DNA of 64,000 nt. Origin: Maledivibacter halophilus (GTDB lineage: Bacteria > Bacillota > Clostridia > Peptostreptococcales > Caminicellaceae). The stretch spans positions 62,001 to 126,000 of the forward strand of contig NZ_FUZT01000008.1 of the NCBI RefSeq assembly GCF_900167445.1, in the 5' to 3' direction. This document shows, one piece after another, positions 53,141-62,680 of this stretch. The position numbers were made by a program, and so were the translations under genes. Under the pieces are notes generated by a model. It was not told the DNA's origin, did no database searches, and was given only the letters and a program-made list of their open reading frames with translations. The number at the start of each line of letters is the position of its first letter. The stretch's first letter is position 1.

Positions 53141-53820
53141 TTCTTCACTTCCTTAAGCTTTTTTATCTTTATTTTACACTCTAAATATTTTTCTTTGGCC
53201 TTTATAGAGTTTTCTTCTTCTACATTTTTCAAAATCTCACTATATTTTTTGAGTTTTAAATCTACAAACTCTTTTATATATGGGTCGTTATTTTCAATCA
53301 GCTTCATCCCAACTTCGTAATATATACTATCCTTTATTGTCATTTCCCCTCTGCTTACTACTAGTATTTCATAAAACTTATTTCCTTCCTTTGCCAATCT
53401 TTCATTATCTATTTTAAAATTATTTTTACAGAACCATTTTCTTAATTCATCCTGTGCAATCATTGGCTGAAAAATAAAGGTCTTAATTGTATCTACTACT
53501 TCCTTACTTTCCCTAAGGATATCTCTGATTAACAAGCCTCCCATACCCGCAATAATTGCTGTATCTATCTCTCCTGGTTTTATTGCCCTTAAACCATTTC
53601 CTAGTCTTGTTTCTATATATTTTTCCATACCATAATTGTTTATAGTCTTTTCTGCGTTGTTAAGGGGGCCTATGTTAATATCTGCTGCAATTACCCTTTT
53701 AGCAATTTTATTTTTTATCAAATACACTGGTAAATATGCATGGTCAGTACCTATATCAGCAACAACACTTTCCTTTGGAACCAATTCAGATATTGTCTTT
53801 AGCCTTGAATTAAGTTTCAC
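53131..53820 (-). CDS. trmK: tRNA (adenine22-N1)-methyltransferase TrmK
   Basis: A 229-residue SAM-dependent methyltransferase modifying A22 of tRNA. The SAM site is KESVVADIGTDHAYLPVYLI, followed by AADINIGPLNNAEKTI, ETRLGNGLRAIKPGEIDTAI and AGMGGLLIRDILRESK; the C-terminal helical region (LKEVKKCL end) is typical. The start is GTG at 53820 with GAGGGATA nine bases upstream. It overlaps the Nif3-like gene by ten bases, indicating coupling. Order rpoD - trmK - Nif3-like follows that of Bacillus sigA-yqfN-yqfO, although another gene and a terminator now lie between. Confidence 0.94.
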   Translation of the reverse strand: MKLNSRLKTISELVPKESVVADIGTDHAYLPVYLIKNKIAKRVIAADINIGPLNNAEKTINNYGMEKYIETRLGNGLRAIKPGEIDTAIIAGMGGLLIRDILRESKEVVDTIKTFIFQPMIAQDELRKWFCKNNFKIDNERLAKEGNKFYEILVVSRGEMTIKDSIYYEVGMKLIENNDPYIKEFVDLKLKKYSEILKNVEEENSIKAKEKYLECKIKIKKLKEVKKCL

Positions 53821-54026
53821 CGTTATCCCTCATTTCCATATAAATCTGTTATAACTTTTTATCTGATATAGTAAAATAATCTCAAAATTTTAATTATGCA
53901 ATTATCTCAAACTAATAAAAATCTTAATTTGAACAATAATATAGATATTCCATCAAAACTAGTAGTAATTAGCTAGCAAATAGTAGTTATCTTCATCTAG
54001 AAAACATTAATTTATGAGGTGATTTT

Positions 54027-54242
54027 ATGAAGGATAAAGAAAAACAAAATCCCCAAAAAAAGATTCAAAAACCTAGTCTAGTTCATTTTAGTTGGGGAGG
54101 ATATACCCATGAATGGGAAGAAGAAGCAGACCAACTAATGAATTATAAACAAGATCAATTAGATAAAAAGGAATCAAGAGAAGAAAAAGAACGTAAAATT
54201 GAATATGGAAATGAGCAACAATATTGGTTAGACAAAGATTAA
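54027..54242 (+). CDS. Small charged protein of unknown function
   Basis: A 71-residue, strongly charged protein, plus strand, convergent with rpoD. It starts MKDKEKQNPQKKIQKPSLVH, has a short conserved-looking aromatic segment (FSWGGYTHEWEEEADQLM) and ends in a Glu/Lys-rich helix. ATGAGGTGATTTT precedes the ATG, a clear ribosome binding site, which makes it a real gene. It lies in an otherwise minus-strand housekeeping block and I do not recognise the family; a spore or stress role is possible. Confidence 0.65.
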   Translation: MKDKEKQNPQKKIQKPSLVHFSWGGYTHEWEEEADQLMNYKQDQLDKKESREEKERKIEYGNEQQYWLDKD

Positions 54243-54253
54243 ATTTTAATTTT

Positions 54254-54279
54254 AAAGATTCGCTTTATGCGAATCTTTA
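54254..54279. terminator. Bidirectional terminator between the small protein gene and rpoD
   Basis: AAAGATTCGC and GCGAATCTTT form a ten-base stem around a short loop; AT-rich tails lie on both sides. The rpoD stop codon (54277-54279) overlaps its right edge. Confidence 0.75.
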
Positions 54280-55404
54280 TTCTAAATAGTCCTTTAATTT
54301 CTTACTTCTACTAGGATGCTTTAGCTTTCTTAATGCCTTTGCTTCTATCTGCCTTATTCTTTCTCTAGTTACATCAAATTTCTTTCCAACTTCCTCTAAA
54401 GTTCTTGCTCTTCCATCTTCTAAACCAAATCTTAGCTTAAGAACTTTTTGTTCTCTAGGAGTAAGAGTATCTAGAACTTCTATTAACTGCTCTTTTAGCA
54501 TGGAAAATGCAGCTGCTTCTGCCGGTGCTGGCGCATCATCGTCAGGTATAAAATCGCCTAAATGGCTATCTTCTTCTTCACCGATAGGAGTTTCTAAAGA
54601 AACCGGTTCTTGAGCAATTTTTAAAATATCTCTAACCTTTTCTACAGTCATATCCATTTCCTTAGCAATCTCTTCAGGAGCAGGTTCTCTACCTAATTCT
54701 TGTAATAGCTGTCTTGAAACTCTAATTAGCTTATTAATGGTCTCAACCATATGAACAGGTATTCTAATGGTTCTTGCCTGATCAGCTATTGCCCTTGTTA
54801 TTGCCTGTCGTATCCACCATGTGGCATAGGTACTGAACTTGTATCCCTTTCTCCAGTCAAACTTTTCTACGGCTTTAATTAATCCTAAATTCCCCTCCTG
54901 AATGAGATCTAAAAATAACATTCCTCTACCAACATATCTCTTGGCGATACTTACAACCAGTCTCAAATTTGCTTCACATAATTTTCTCTTTGCAAATTCA
55001 TCACCATTTTCCATTCTTTTGGCTAGATCAATTTCTTCCTCTGCTGTAAGTAAAGGTACTTTACCAATCTCCTTTAAATACATTCTTACCGGGTCATCTA
55101 TATTAATCCCCTTTGGCAAAGAAATTTCTAAATTAGTTTCTTCTTTACCATGAGCGTCTTCTACATTGTCATCGTCCTCATTAATGTCTATTATATCATC
55201 CTTATCACTTACTATCTCAATTCCCATAGAAGTCAATGAGTCATACACTTCTTCGATTTGCTCTTTATCTAGATCAATATCTTCTAGTGTATCCATTATT
55301 TCAGTATAAGTAAGATTGCCTTTCTTTTTACCCTTTTCTACAAGCTTAGTTACAGATTTAACCTTTTTATTATTAACATTTTTAATACTTTTGTTTTTAC
55401 TCAT
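54277..55404 (-). CDS. rpoD: RNA polymerase primary sigma factor RpoD (SigA)
   Basis: Housekeeping sigma factor of 375 residues. Region 1.1 occupies the basic and acidic N-terminus, region 1.2 is [16 protein letters not shown], region 2 contains [20 protein letters not shown] and [20 protein letters not shown] (the -10 recognition helix), region 3 [20 protein letters not shown], and region 4 [20 protein letters not shown], the -35 helix. It is translationally coupled to dnaG (eight-base overlap), the usual dnaG-rpoD arrangement. The ATG has GGGAGGGAAG upstream. Confidence 0.97.
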   Translation of the reverse strand: MSKNKSIKNVNNKKVKSVTKLVEKGKKKGNLTYTEIMDTLEDIDLDKEQIEEVYDSLTSMGIEIVSDKDDIIDINEDDDNVEDAHGKEETNLEISLPKGINIDDPVRMYLKEIGKVPLLTAEEEIDLAKRMENGDEFAKRKLCEANLRLVVSIAKRYVGRGMLFLDLIQEGNLGLIKAVEKFDWRKGYKFSTYATWWIRQAITRAIADQARTIRIPVHMVETINKLIRVSRQLLQELGREPAPEEIAKEMDMTVEKVRDILKIAQEPVSLETPIGEEEDSHLGDFIPDDDAPAPAEAAAFSMLKEQLIEVLDTLTPREQKVLKLRFGLEDGRARTLEEVGKKFDVTRERIRQIEAKALRKLKHPSRSKKLKDYLE

Positions 55405-57277
55405 ATGACTTCCCTCCCTTCAAATCGATTTGGTTTTCCCCAATACTTTTTAACTCTTTTCCTAACAAGTCCAATTTTCTCCATAACTCCTTTATTTTCA
55501 TTACATTCCTTTCATCCTCATATTTTGTTTTTTCTAATCTTTTCATTTCTTTTTTAGTAAATTCAATTTCATTTTTCACTTTAAAATATTTTAATGAATT
55601 TAATAAATCCTCTATGGTTTTATCTATATTTTCAAAAGGAATAAAGCACTGCTCTATTTCTTTTAATAATCTTGTCTCTTCAATTTCTAGTCTATCGATA
55701 AAAGAGATTAAATCTATCTTGTCTTCTAATTTGTAAGCCTCTACAATATTTGCAAATATATTTTTTATTCCTTTACTCAAAAAATCTTTTTCATCTATTT
55801 TTGAAAATATTTTCTCATAATTAGTTTTACTTGTTAGACATAAAGATATGATGTTTTTCTCTATCTCTACCCATCCATTTTTTTCTATTTTTTTTACAGG
55901 TTGAACCTTATTTTGAAATTTATTAAATCTGAAACTTGATTTTCTATTCTTTCTATTATATTTATAATGATTTTTTTTATCACTATTATTACCATAAATT
56001 TCCGACTTTATAACATCAACAGCTATTCCAGACTCTTTGGAAAGCTTTTCAATATAAACATCCCTTTTAATAGGACTTTTTATAGGTTTTATAATTTTTA
56101 TTGATTCCCTGACAAAACTGATTTTTCCTTCATTAGTATCTAGATTATTTTCATTTTTTATTTTTTCCATTTTATAATCTATTAATGGGAGAGACATTTC
56201 TATCTTTTCTCTAAATGAATCGGCTCCAAATTTCCTAATATATTCATCGGGATCCATTTTACTATTAAGCCTTATAACCTTAATCCTGCAACCAACCTCA
56301 TCTAATATATCCATTCCTCTTATGGTTGCAGCTTCACCTGCTGAATCAGAATCATATGCAATAATTACTTCCTCACAATACCTTTTAAATAAATTTGCGT
56401 GGTTTTTGGTTAATGCTGTTCCCAGAGTTGCAACAACATTTTTTATTCCAAATTGATATAAAGAAATTACATCAGTATAGCCTTCAACAACTATAAGTCT
56501 TTTTTCCTCTCCAAGCTGATTTCGTGCTAAATTTAGTCCATATAATACGCTTCCTTTATTAAATATAGGACTTTCTGGTGAATTCAGATACTTAGGAACA
56601 GAATCATCCAGAACCCTTCCACCAAAACCAATAACTTTTTTTGTAGTACTTATAATAGGAAAAATAACTCTATTTCTAAATCTATCATAATAACCTTTCT
56701 TATCTTTTCTTTCCACAACCAATCCTGTTTCATAAATAAGCTCTTGACTATAACCTTTACTTAATAAATACCTATTTAGTCTTTCCCACTCATTTATAGA
56801 ATAACCTAGTCCAAACTTTTTAATAATCTCTGTACTCAAACCTCTATTTTGTAAATACTCTATACCTTTATTATGGTTTTTATTTAGATTTCTAAAAAAA
56901 TATATTGCTGCCTCTCTATTAATTTTATATAGTTTATTCTTCCTATTTGCTTTTTCTTTATTATAATTATTATTTGTATACTCAGATAAATCAATATTAC
57001 ATCTTTCAGCTAATAACTCCAAAGCATCAATAAAATCTAAATTTTCTTTTTCCATTACAAATTTTATAACATCACCAGCCTGTCCACATCCAAAACAATG
57101 GAATAATTGTTTATCTTCGGATACAATAAAGGATGGTGTTTTTTCGTTATGAAAAGGACATAAGCCTTTATAATTTTTTCCACTTTTTTTTAAGCTAACA
57201 TATTCTGATACTATTTCTACAATATCATTTCTTTCAGATACCTCTTTAATTAATTCATCAGAATATCTCATTGACAT
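55397..57277 (-). CDS. dnaG: DNA primase DnaG
   Basis: Primase of 626 residues making RNA primers for replication. The zinc-binding CHC2 domain shows [13 protein letters not shown] and [15 protein letters not shown]. The TOPRIM catalytic core includes [18 protein letters not shown] and [20 protein letters not shown], with metal-binding Asp residues intact. A Lys/Asn-rich linker (about 430-460) leads to the C-terminal DnaB-binding domain. Its ATG has AGGTGTGA upstream, and its end overlaps rpoD by eight bases. Length is normal for a Clostridium-type primase. Confidence 0.97.
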   Translation of the reverse strand: MSMRYSDELIKEVSERNDIVEIVSEYVSLKKSGKNYKGLCPFHNEKTPSFIVSEDKQLFHCFGCGQAGDVIKFVMEKENLDFIDALELLAERCNIDLSEYTNNNYNKEKANRKNKLYKINREAAIYFFRNLNKNHNKGIEYLQNRGLSTEIIKKFGLGYSINEWERLNRYLLSKGYSQELIYETGLVVERKDKKGYYDRFRNRVIFPIISTTKKVIGFGGRVLDDSVPKYLNSPESPIFNKGSVLYGLNLARNQLGEEKRLIVVEGYTDVISLYQFGIKNVVATLGTALTKNHANLFKRYCEEVIIAYDSDSAGEAATIRGMDILDEVGCRIKVIRLNSKMDPDEYIRKFGADSFREKIEMSLPLIDYKMEKIKNENNLDTNEGKISFVRESIKIIKPIKSPIKRDVYIEKLSKESGIAVDVIKSEIYGNNSDKKNHYKYNRKNRKSSFRFNKFQNKVQPVKKIEKNGWVEIEKNIISLCLTSKTNYEKIFSKIDEKDFLSKGIKNIFANIVEAYKLEDKIDLISFIDRLEIEETRLLKEIEQCFIPFENIDKTIEDLLNSLKYFKVKNEIEFTKKEMKRLEKTKYEDERNVMKIKELWRKLDLLGKELKSIGENQIDLKGGKSYE

Positions 57278-57579
57278 TTAAATCACACCTAACAATACAC
57301 TATACATTATGTTTCTCTATTATTTCTAAATTTCCTTTTAAATTTTATGAATTTTTATAGATTGTATTAATTTGTAAAAAAGCACACAGAAAAAACAGTG
57401 TTTTGTCAAAATATTACTTGAAAATGTCTAAATATAGAATTGAAACTCCTGAAAAATAAAACTCCTGAATCCATTATTCGACATTATTCTTTAATATCCT
57501 TCTTAGTTTTTTAAAATATTAATTTCTGCAATTTTCAGAAAAATTTATAATTACGACATATTTGTGTATTTTTTAAGGT
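57278..57579. other. Intergenic region upstream of dnaG
   Basis: About 300 AT-rich bases with the promoter region of the dnaG-rpoD operon. A perfect TTGACA lies at 57405-57410 on the minus strand, but I see no convincing -10 at 16-18 bases. A direct repeat of ten bases (AAACTCCTGA at 57443-57452 and 57459-57468) and a weak A/T-rich hairpin near 57382-57405 are the only other patterns. No gene was found. Confidence 0.55.
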
Positions 57580-58590
57580 TTAAGTCCGAAATCTTGGAAC
57601 AAATATTTCTAAATATTTATTTATAGCATACCTATCAGACATTCCAGCTATATAATCTTTAACTTTTTCTTGAGCTTTATTTTCATTTCTAATTTCATCA
57701 TAAATTTCCTTCGGAAGCTTAGAAGGATTTTTGCAAAAATAATTATAAAGCTGAATAATCACATTTTGTGCTTTATCTTCCTCTTTCTTAGCTTTCTTAT
57801 TTAAATAGACGTATTCAAACATAAAATTCCTTAATTTTTCTGTATAATAATGAATTTCATCACTCATTAGAATAACATCTTTATCAAAGCTCTCATTAAT
57901 TACATCTCTAATCATGGTATTTATTCTATCCCTATGGGTAGATCCCAAATATATAGTACAATCCCTTGGAATCCAATCTTCTTTTAAAACCATAGCTCTA
58001 ACAGCATCATCTATGTCGTGGTTTATATATGCGATTCTATCGCTTATTTTAACTACTTGGCCCTCCAAGGTAGTTGGAAGAGCTTTTCCAGTATGATTTA
58101 AAATACCGTCCTTTACTTCATAGGTCAGATTTAATCCACCTTCTTTATAACCTCTTTTCTCTAATTTCTCTACTACCCTTAAACTTTGCCTATTATGCTT
58201 AAATCCACTTTCATGTATCTCATTCAGTACATATTCTCCACAATGGCCAAATGGTGTATGTCCAAGATCATGGCCCAGAGCAATTGCTTCAGTTAAATCC
58301 TCATTCAATCTCAATGCCCTTGCTATGGTTCTAGAAATTTGAGCAACTTCTAATGTATGGGTAAGCCTAGTCCTATAATGATCTCCTTCAGGAGATAGAA
58401 AGACCTGAGTCTTATGTTTTAGTCTTCTAAAGGCCTTAGAATGAATTATTCTATCTCTATCTCTTTGAAACTCTGTACGTATGTCACATTTGTTTTGTGG
58501 AAGATCTCTTCCTCTGGAATCTTTTGATTTGCAGGCATATTTAGATAAAGTTATTTGTTCATTTTTCTCCGTTATCTCTCTAATATTCAT
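57580..58590 (-). CDS. dgt: Deoxyguanosinetriphosphate triphosphohydrolase-like protein
   Basis: HD-domain dNTPase of 336 residues hydrolysing dGTP (or other dNTPs) to the nucleoside and triphosphate. The metal-binding HD motif appears as ALGHDLGHTPFGHCGEYVLN, preceded by the substrate and allosteric segments KAFRRLKHKTQVFLSPEGDH and THTLEVAQISRTIARALRL. Later blocks are HNRQSLRVVEKLE and DDAVRAMVLKE. The first ATG at 58602 has no site; GGGGT lies before the ATG at 58590, which I prefer with moderate confidence. It precedes dnaG on the same strand, a common arrangement in Clostridia. Confidence 0.92.
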   Translation of the reverse strand: MNIREITEKNEQITLSKYACKSKDSRGRDLPQNKCDIRTEFQRDRDRIIHSKAFRRLKHKTQVFLSPEGDHYRTRLTHTLEVAQISRTIARALRLNEDLTEAIALGHDLGHTPFGHCGEYVLNEIHESGFKHNRQSLRVVEKLEKRGYKEGGLNLTYEVKDGILNHTGKALPTTLEGQVVKISDRIAYINHDIDDAVRAMVLKEDWIPRDCTIYLGSTHRDRINTMIRDVINESFDKDVILMSDEIHYYTEKLRNFMFEYVYLNKKAKKEEDKAQNVIIQLYNYFCKNPSKLPKEIYDEIRNENKAQEKVKDYIAGMSDRYAINKYLEIFVPRFRT

Positions 58591-58739
58591 AAAATACCCC
58601 ATTTATACCATTTCTAATATAAAAAAAAGCAAACAATTTTTCTTTTCCTCAATTATATATATACAACAATAATGATATAATATCCTCCCTAAAAGTTTTT
58701 TAAATTTTAATTACAAAACAATGTATATAAAAAAATAAA

Positions 58740-58991
58740 TTATTTATCTATTTGTAGATGGTTACTCTTTTTCCAAAAATATATACCCATAAGAATGTAA
58801 ACAACTGCTAATCCTGCACCAAATTCTGTGGCAAAAAATCGTGTCATACCTCGGTCAATAGTCATAGGATCAAATACAGACTGTATAAAATAATTATGTG
58901 AAGCATGAATAATTACTGCAAACCACATACTATCCGATTTCCTCGATCCATAATAAATTCTCCTTCTTTCATATTGCCTCTCTAGATTATA
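58740..58991 (-). pseudogene. C-terminal remnant of a CPBP-family (CAAX-like) intramembrane protease
   Basis: An open frame of about 83 codons whose first ATG (58928) yields 62 residues. It reads RIYYGSRKSDSMWFAVIIHA and then SHNYFIQSVFDPMT, the last catalytic-region motif of CPBP (Abi) proteases, followed by one membrane helix (FGAGLAVVYILMGIYFW) and the C-terminal end. In frame, coding-like sequence continues upstream to a stop at about 58994. The preceding EE..R motif and five or so helices of a complete enzyme are missing, so this is a truncated remnant. No start with a ribosome binding site fits the frame. Confidence 0.65.
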
Positions 58992-59049
58992 TTATCCCCT
59001 TAATAAACATGTCTATGAAAATCATAGAAAAATTGAGCCGAATTAATAT

Positions 59050-59097
59050 AAAAAAATAGGGTACTGCCTCTTAAAATTACTAAGTGACAATACCCAT
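59050..59097 (-). terminator. Terminator after ppdK
   Basis: On the minus strand GGGTATTGTCACTTA pairs imperfectly with TAAGAGGCAGTACCC and is followed by TATTTTTTT. It is about 80 bases after the PPDK stop. Confidence 0.7.
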
Positions 59098-59173
59098 ATT
59101 ATATTTTTTGTTAAAGCTGACAAACCCTTGATATAGAAGGTTTTAAAAACCTTAACCCTGCTATTTTAAAATT

Positions 59174-61807
59174 TTATTCTGATTGATCTTTGTTGATAAT
59201 AACAGCTTGAGCTGCTGCCAATCTTGCAATTGGAACTCTAAAGGGTGAACAAGATACATACTCAAGCCCTATCCTATGGCAAAAATCTATTGATTCTGGA
59301 TCTCCACCATGCTCACCGCATATACCAAGTTTTATATCTTTTCTTGCTTCTCTTCCAAGCTTTACAGCCATCTCCATAAGCTTTCCTACACCTGATTGAT
59401 CCAGTCTAGCAAATGGATCTTTCTCAAATACCTCTTTTTGTCTATATTCATTTATAAATTTACCGGAATCATCTCTAGAAAAACCATAAGTCATTTGGGT
59501 CAAATCGTTGGTACCAAAGGAGAAAAACTCTGCTTCCTGAGCAATTAAGTCTGCTATTAAAGCAGCCCTTGGTATTTCAATCATTGTACCAATCTTATAC
59601 TGTAAATCAACATTATTATCTTTAATGATTTGGTCAGCAGTATTTTTAACTAATTCCTTTATTATCTTCAGCTCTTTTTCATGCCCAATAAGGGGGATCA
59701 TTATTTCAGGTTTTACATCAATTCCTTTGTCCTTACTAAGATGAATTGCCGCTAAGATGATAGCCTTCACCTGCATCTCATAGATTTCAGGATAAGTAAT
59801 TGCAAGTCTACAACCTCTATGTCCCAGCATTGGATTAATTTCTTTCAAATCTTCCACTGTTTCCTTTAGTTTGTTAAAATCCATATTAAGTTCATCTGAT
59901 AATACTTTTATATCACTATCTTTATGGGGTAAAAATTCATGTAAAGGTGGATCAAGAAGTCTTATTGTTACAGGTCTAGGACCCATAGCCTCAAATATAC
60001 CAATAAAATCCTCCTGCTGAAAAGGAAGAAGCTTATCCAGTGCCCTTTTCCTTTCTTCAGTTGTTTTAGCCACAATCATTTCTCTTACAGCTAAAATCCT
60101 ATTATCCTTGAAGAACATGTGCTCCGTTCTGCATAAACCTATGCCCTCTGCACCAAATTTAACCGCCATCTCAGAATCCCTTGGTGTATCGGCATTGGTT
60201 CTCACCTTTAGCTTTCTAATTTCATCTGCCCATTCCATTATCTTGGAAAAGCTTCCAATCAACTCTGCTTCCTGAGTTTTTACAATTCCTTTATATACAA
60301 TACCTGTATTCCCGTTTAATGAGATGTATTCACCTTCTTTAATTACTATATCTCCAACTTTAAATAGTTTCTTTTTCTCATCAACCTTTATTTCTCCACA
60401 GCCGGCCACACAGCATTTACCCATTCCCCTTGCAACAACTGCTGCATGGGAAGTCATTCCTCCCCTTGATGTCAATATACCTTCTGCACTTACCATACCT
60501 TCAATGTCCTCCGGTGATGTTTCAAGCCTTACAAGAATAGTCTTATCTCCTTTTTTAGAGGCCTCTACTATTTCTTCGGAAGTAAAATATACCTTTCCAG
60601 TTGCTGCCCCTGGAGAAGCCGGTAATCCTTTGGCTATTTTTTGAGCCTTTTCTAATTCTTCTAGTTTGAAAGTTGGATGAAGCAGCTGGTCTATCTGCTC
60701 TGGGTTAATTCTCATAATAGCTTCTTCTTTATTTATTACTCCTTCATTTACCATGTCAACTGCAATATTAACAGCAGCCTTTGCTGTTCTCTTGCCAGTT
60801 CTCGTCTGTAATATATAAAGATTACCCCTTTCAATAGTAAACTCAATATCCTGCATATCTTTATAATGGCCTTCTAGAGTTTTTGTAACCTCCATAAACT
60901 GATCATAAACTTTAGGCATAATATTATTTAATTCTTCTATAGCCTTAGGAGTCCTGATTCCAGCAACAACATCTTCTCCCTGGGCATTAATTAAAAATTC
61001 TCCAAATACTTTTTGCTCTCCATTAGATGGGTTTCTTGTAAATGCAACACCGGTACCTGAATCTTCTCCTAAATTGCCAAATACCATAGATTGCACATTA
61101 ACTGCAGTTCCCAAATGATGGGGTATATCATTTATGTTTCTGTAAACAATGGCTCTAGAATTATTCCATGAATCAAATACGGCTATAACAGCCATCATTA
61201 ATTGTTCTTTAGGATCCTGGGGGAATTCTATATTTGTTATTTTTTTAACAACGCTTTTGTATTTGTCAACTATCTCCTTTAAATTATCCACTGTAAGGTC
61301 AGTATCATTTTCTGCACCGTTTGCTTCTTTTACTGAATCTAATATATTATCAAATTTATACTTGCTTATTCCTAAAACAACATCCCCAAACATTTGAATA
61401 AACCTTCTATAGCTATCATAGGCAAATCGTGGATTTTCTGTAAGTCTTCCTAGACCTTCAGTTGTTTCATCATTTAATCCCAAATTTAAAACCGTATCCA
61501 TCATACCAGGCATGGATATTACTGATCCTGATCTTACTGAAACCAATAATGGATTTTCATTATCTCCTAATTTTTTATTAGTTTTGCGTTCCAGCTTATC
61601 TAGATTTTCGAAAATCTTTTCTTTTAATTCAGGAGTTATCTTCTTTCCATCTTGATAATATTTGTTACAGGCTTCAGTAGTAATTGTAAATCCCCAGGGT
61701 ACCGGCAATCCAATTTTATTCATTTCCGCCAAATTTGCTCCCTTGCCTCCAAGCAGTGACTTCATTTCTTTACTGCCTTCATCAAAGAAATAGATATATT
61801 TCTTCAT
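59174..61807 (-). CDS. ppdK: Pyruvate, phosphate dikinase
   Basis: An 877-residue enzyme interconverting pyruvate + ATP + phosphate and PEP + AMP + pyrophosphate. The ATP-grasp part opens with YFFDEGSKEMKSLLGGKGAN and has TRNPSNGEQKVFGEFLINAQ. The swivelling phosphohistidine domain has GGMTSHAAVVARGMGK, with the regulatory Thr just before the catalytic His. The PEP/pyruvate barrel shows GLCRTEHMFF, LGHRGCRLAITYPEIYEMQ and the active Cys in LGICGEHGGDP. All catalytic motifs are intact. It is third in a ccpN - regulatory protein - ppdK operon. A very strong AGGAGG site precedes the ATG. Confidence 0.97.
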   Translation of the reverse strand: MKKYIYFFDEGSKEMKSLLGGKGANLAEMNKIGLPVPWGFTITTEACNKYYQDGKKITPELKEKIFENLDKLERKTNKKLGDNENPLLVSVRSGSVISMPGMMDTVLNLGLNDETTEGLGRLTENPRFAYDSYRRFIQMFGDVVLGISKYKFDNILDSVKEANGAENDTDLTVDNLKEIVDKYKSVVKKITNIEFPQDPKEQLMMAVIAVFDSWNNSRAIVYRNINDIPHHLGTAVNVQSMVFGNLGEDSGTGVAFTRNPSNGEQKVFGEFLINAQGEDVVAGIRTPKAIEELNNIMPKVYDQFMEVTKTLEGHYKDMQDIEFTIERGNLYILQTRTGKRTAKAAVNIAVDMVNEGVINKEEAIMRINPEQIDQLLHPTFKLEELEKAQKIAKGLPASPGAATGKVYFTSEEIVEASKKGDKTILVRLETSPEDIEGMVSAEGILTSRGGMTSHAAVVARGMGKCCVAGCGEIKVDEKKKLFKVGDIVIKEGEYISLNGNTGIVYKGIVKTQEAELIGSFSKIMEWADEIRKLKVRTNADTPRDSEMAVKFGAEGIGLCRTEHMFFKDNRILAVREMIVAKTTEERKRALDKLLPFQQEDFIGIFEAMGPRPVTIRLLDPPLHEFLPHKDSDIKVLSDELNMDFNKLKETVEDLKEINPMLGHRGCRLAITYPEIYEMQVKAIILAAIHLSKDKGIDVKPEIMIPLIGHEKELKIIKELVKNTADQIIKDNNVDLQYKIGTMIEIPRAALIADLIAQEAEFFSFGTNDLTQMTYGFSRDDSGKFINEYRQKEVFEKDPFARLDQSGVGKLMEMAVKLGREARKDIKLGICGEHGGDPESIDFCHRIGLEYVSCSPFRVPIARLAAAQAVIINKDQSE

Positions 61808-61845
61808 TTCTTATTCCTCCTAATCTTTAAAATTTATTTGAATAC

Positions 61846-62661
61846 TTATAACAAATCATTTTCCCTCATTATTTCCATTATGATACTGGCGCTTTCCTCC
61901 ACAGCCTTACTGGAAACATCAATAACTGGACAGCCAAGCTTTTTCATAATCTTTTCAGAATACTCAAGTTCCTCTAAAATTCTATCCAAATTAGCATATG
62001 AAGCATTATTACTAAGTCCCAAAGCCTTCAATCTTTCTTGTCTTATTTCATTTAATTTTATTGGGTTTGCCGTAAGCCCCATAATGCGCTTAGGTGATAT
62101 ATCAAACAGTTCCTCAGGCAATGGCGCCTCCGGTACTATTGGTACATTGGCTACCTTTATATTTTTATGGGCTAAATACATACTTAAAGGAGTTTTTGAG
62201 GTTCTTGAAACCCCAATTAATACTATATCAGCCTTCTTAATCCCCCTTGAATCTTTTCCATCATCATATTTAACAGCAAATTCAATTGCTTCTACCCTAT
62301 TAAAATATCTTTCATCTAATCTTCTCATTGTGCCTGGCACATTTACTGGTTCATTTCCTAAAACATTATAGAAGGAATTTAAAAGCTGAGACATAATATC
62401 TACATATTCCAAGTCTTTCTTTTCACATTCAATAATTATTGTTTCCTTTATCTCCTTAATCACAGTGGTAAAAACTATTATTGATTTTAAGCCAGCTGCT
62501 TCTTGTATTATATTTATCACTTGTTCCTTCTCAGTTATATATGGATATCTTTTCAATTTATAATCTAGGTCTTTAAATTGAGCTACTGCTGCCTTTGCAA
62601 CCTGTTCTCCAGTTTCTCCTATTGAATCAGATAATATATATATGTATAACCTTTCATCCAT
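61846..62661 (-). CDS. PPDK regulatory protein (bifunctional kinase/phosphorylase, DUF299)
   Basis: A 271-residue protein of the PPDK regulatory (PSRP) family, which inactivates PPDK by ADP-dependent phosphorylation of the Thr next to the catalytic His and reactivates it by phosphorolysis. The start YIYILSDSIGETGEQVAKAA is typical, and the nucleotide loop reads VLIGVSRTSKTPLSMYLAHK, followed by KVANVPIVPEAPLPEELF. It stands 38 bases upstream of ppdK, its own target, and 19 bases after ccpN. AATGGAGGAGA precedes the ATG. Relatives in proteobacteria act on PEP synthase; context decides for PPDK. Confidence 0.95.
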   Translation of the reverse strand: MDERLYIYILSDSIGETGEQVAKAAVAQFKDLDYKLKRYPYITEKEQVINIIQEAAGLKSIIVFTTVIKEIKETIIIECEKKDLEYVDIMSQLLNSFYNVLGNEPVNVPGTMRRLDERYFNRVEAIEFAVKYDDGKDSRGIKKADIVLIGVSRTSKTPLSMYLAHKNIKVANVPIVPEAPLPEELFDISPKRIMGLTANPIKLNEIRQERLKALGLSNNASYANLDRILEELEYSEKIMKKLGCPVIDVSSKAVEESASIIMEIMRENDLL

Positions 62662-62680
62662 ATTTTATCTCCTCCATTTT

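Noticed and set aside
53881-53935. A third copy of the CATAATTAC element upstream of trmK, and another near 24811
   Set aside because: Only eight to nine bases agree; beyond that the sequences differ, as expected by chance in AT-rich DNA.
60324-61397. Long open frames antisense to ppdK
   Set aside because: They are shadows of a highly conserved coding sequence, with no ribosome binding sites and no recognisable motif; similar shadows occur opposite ilvD and rpoD.
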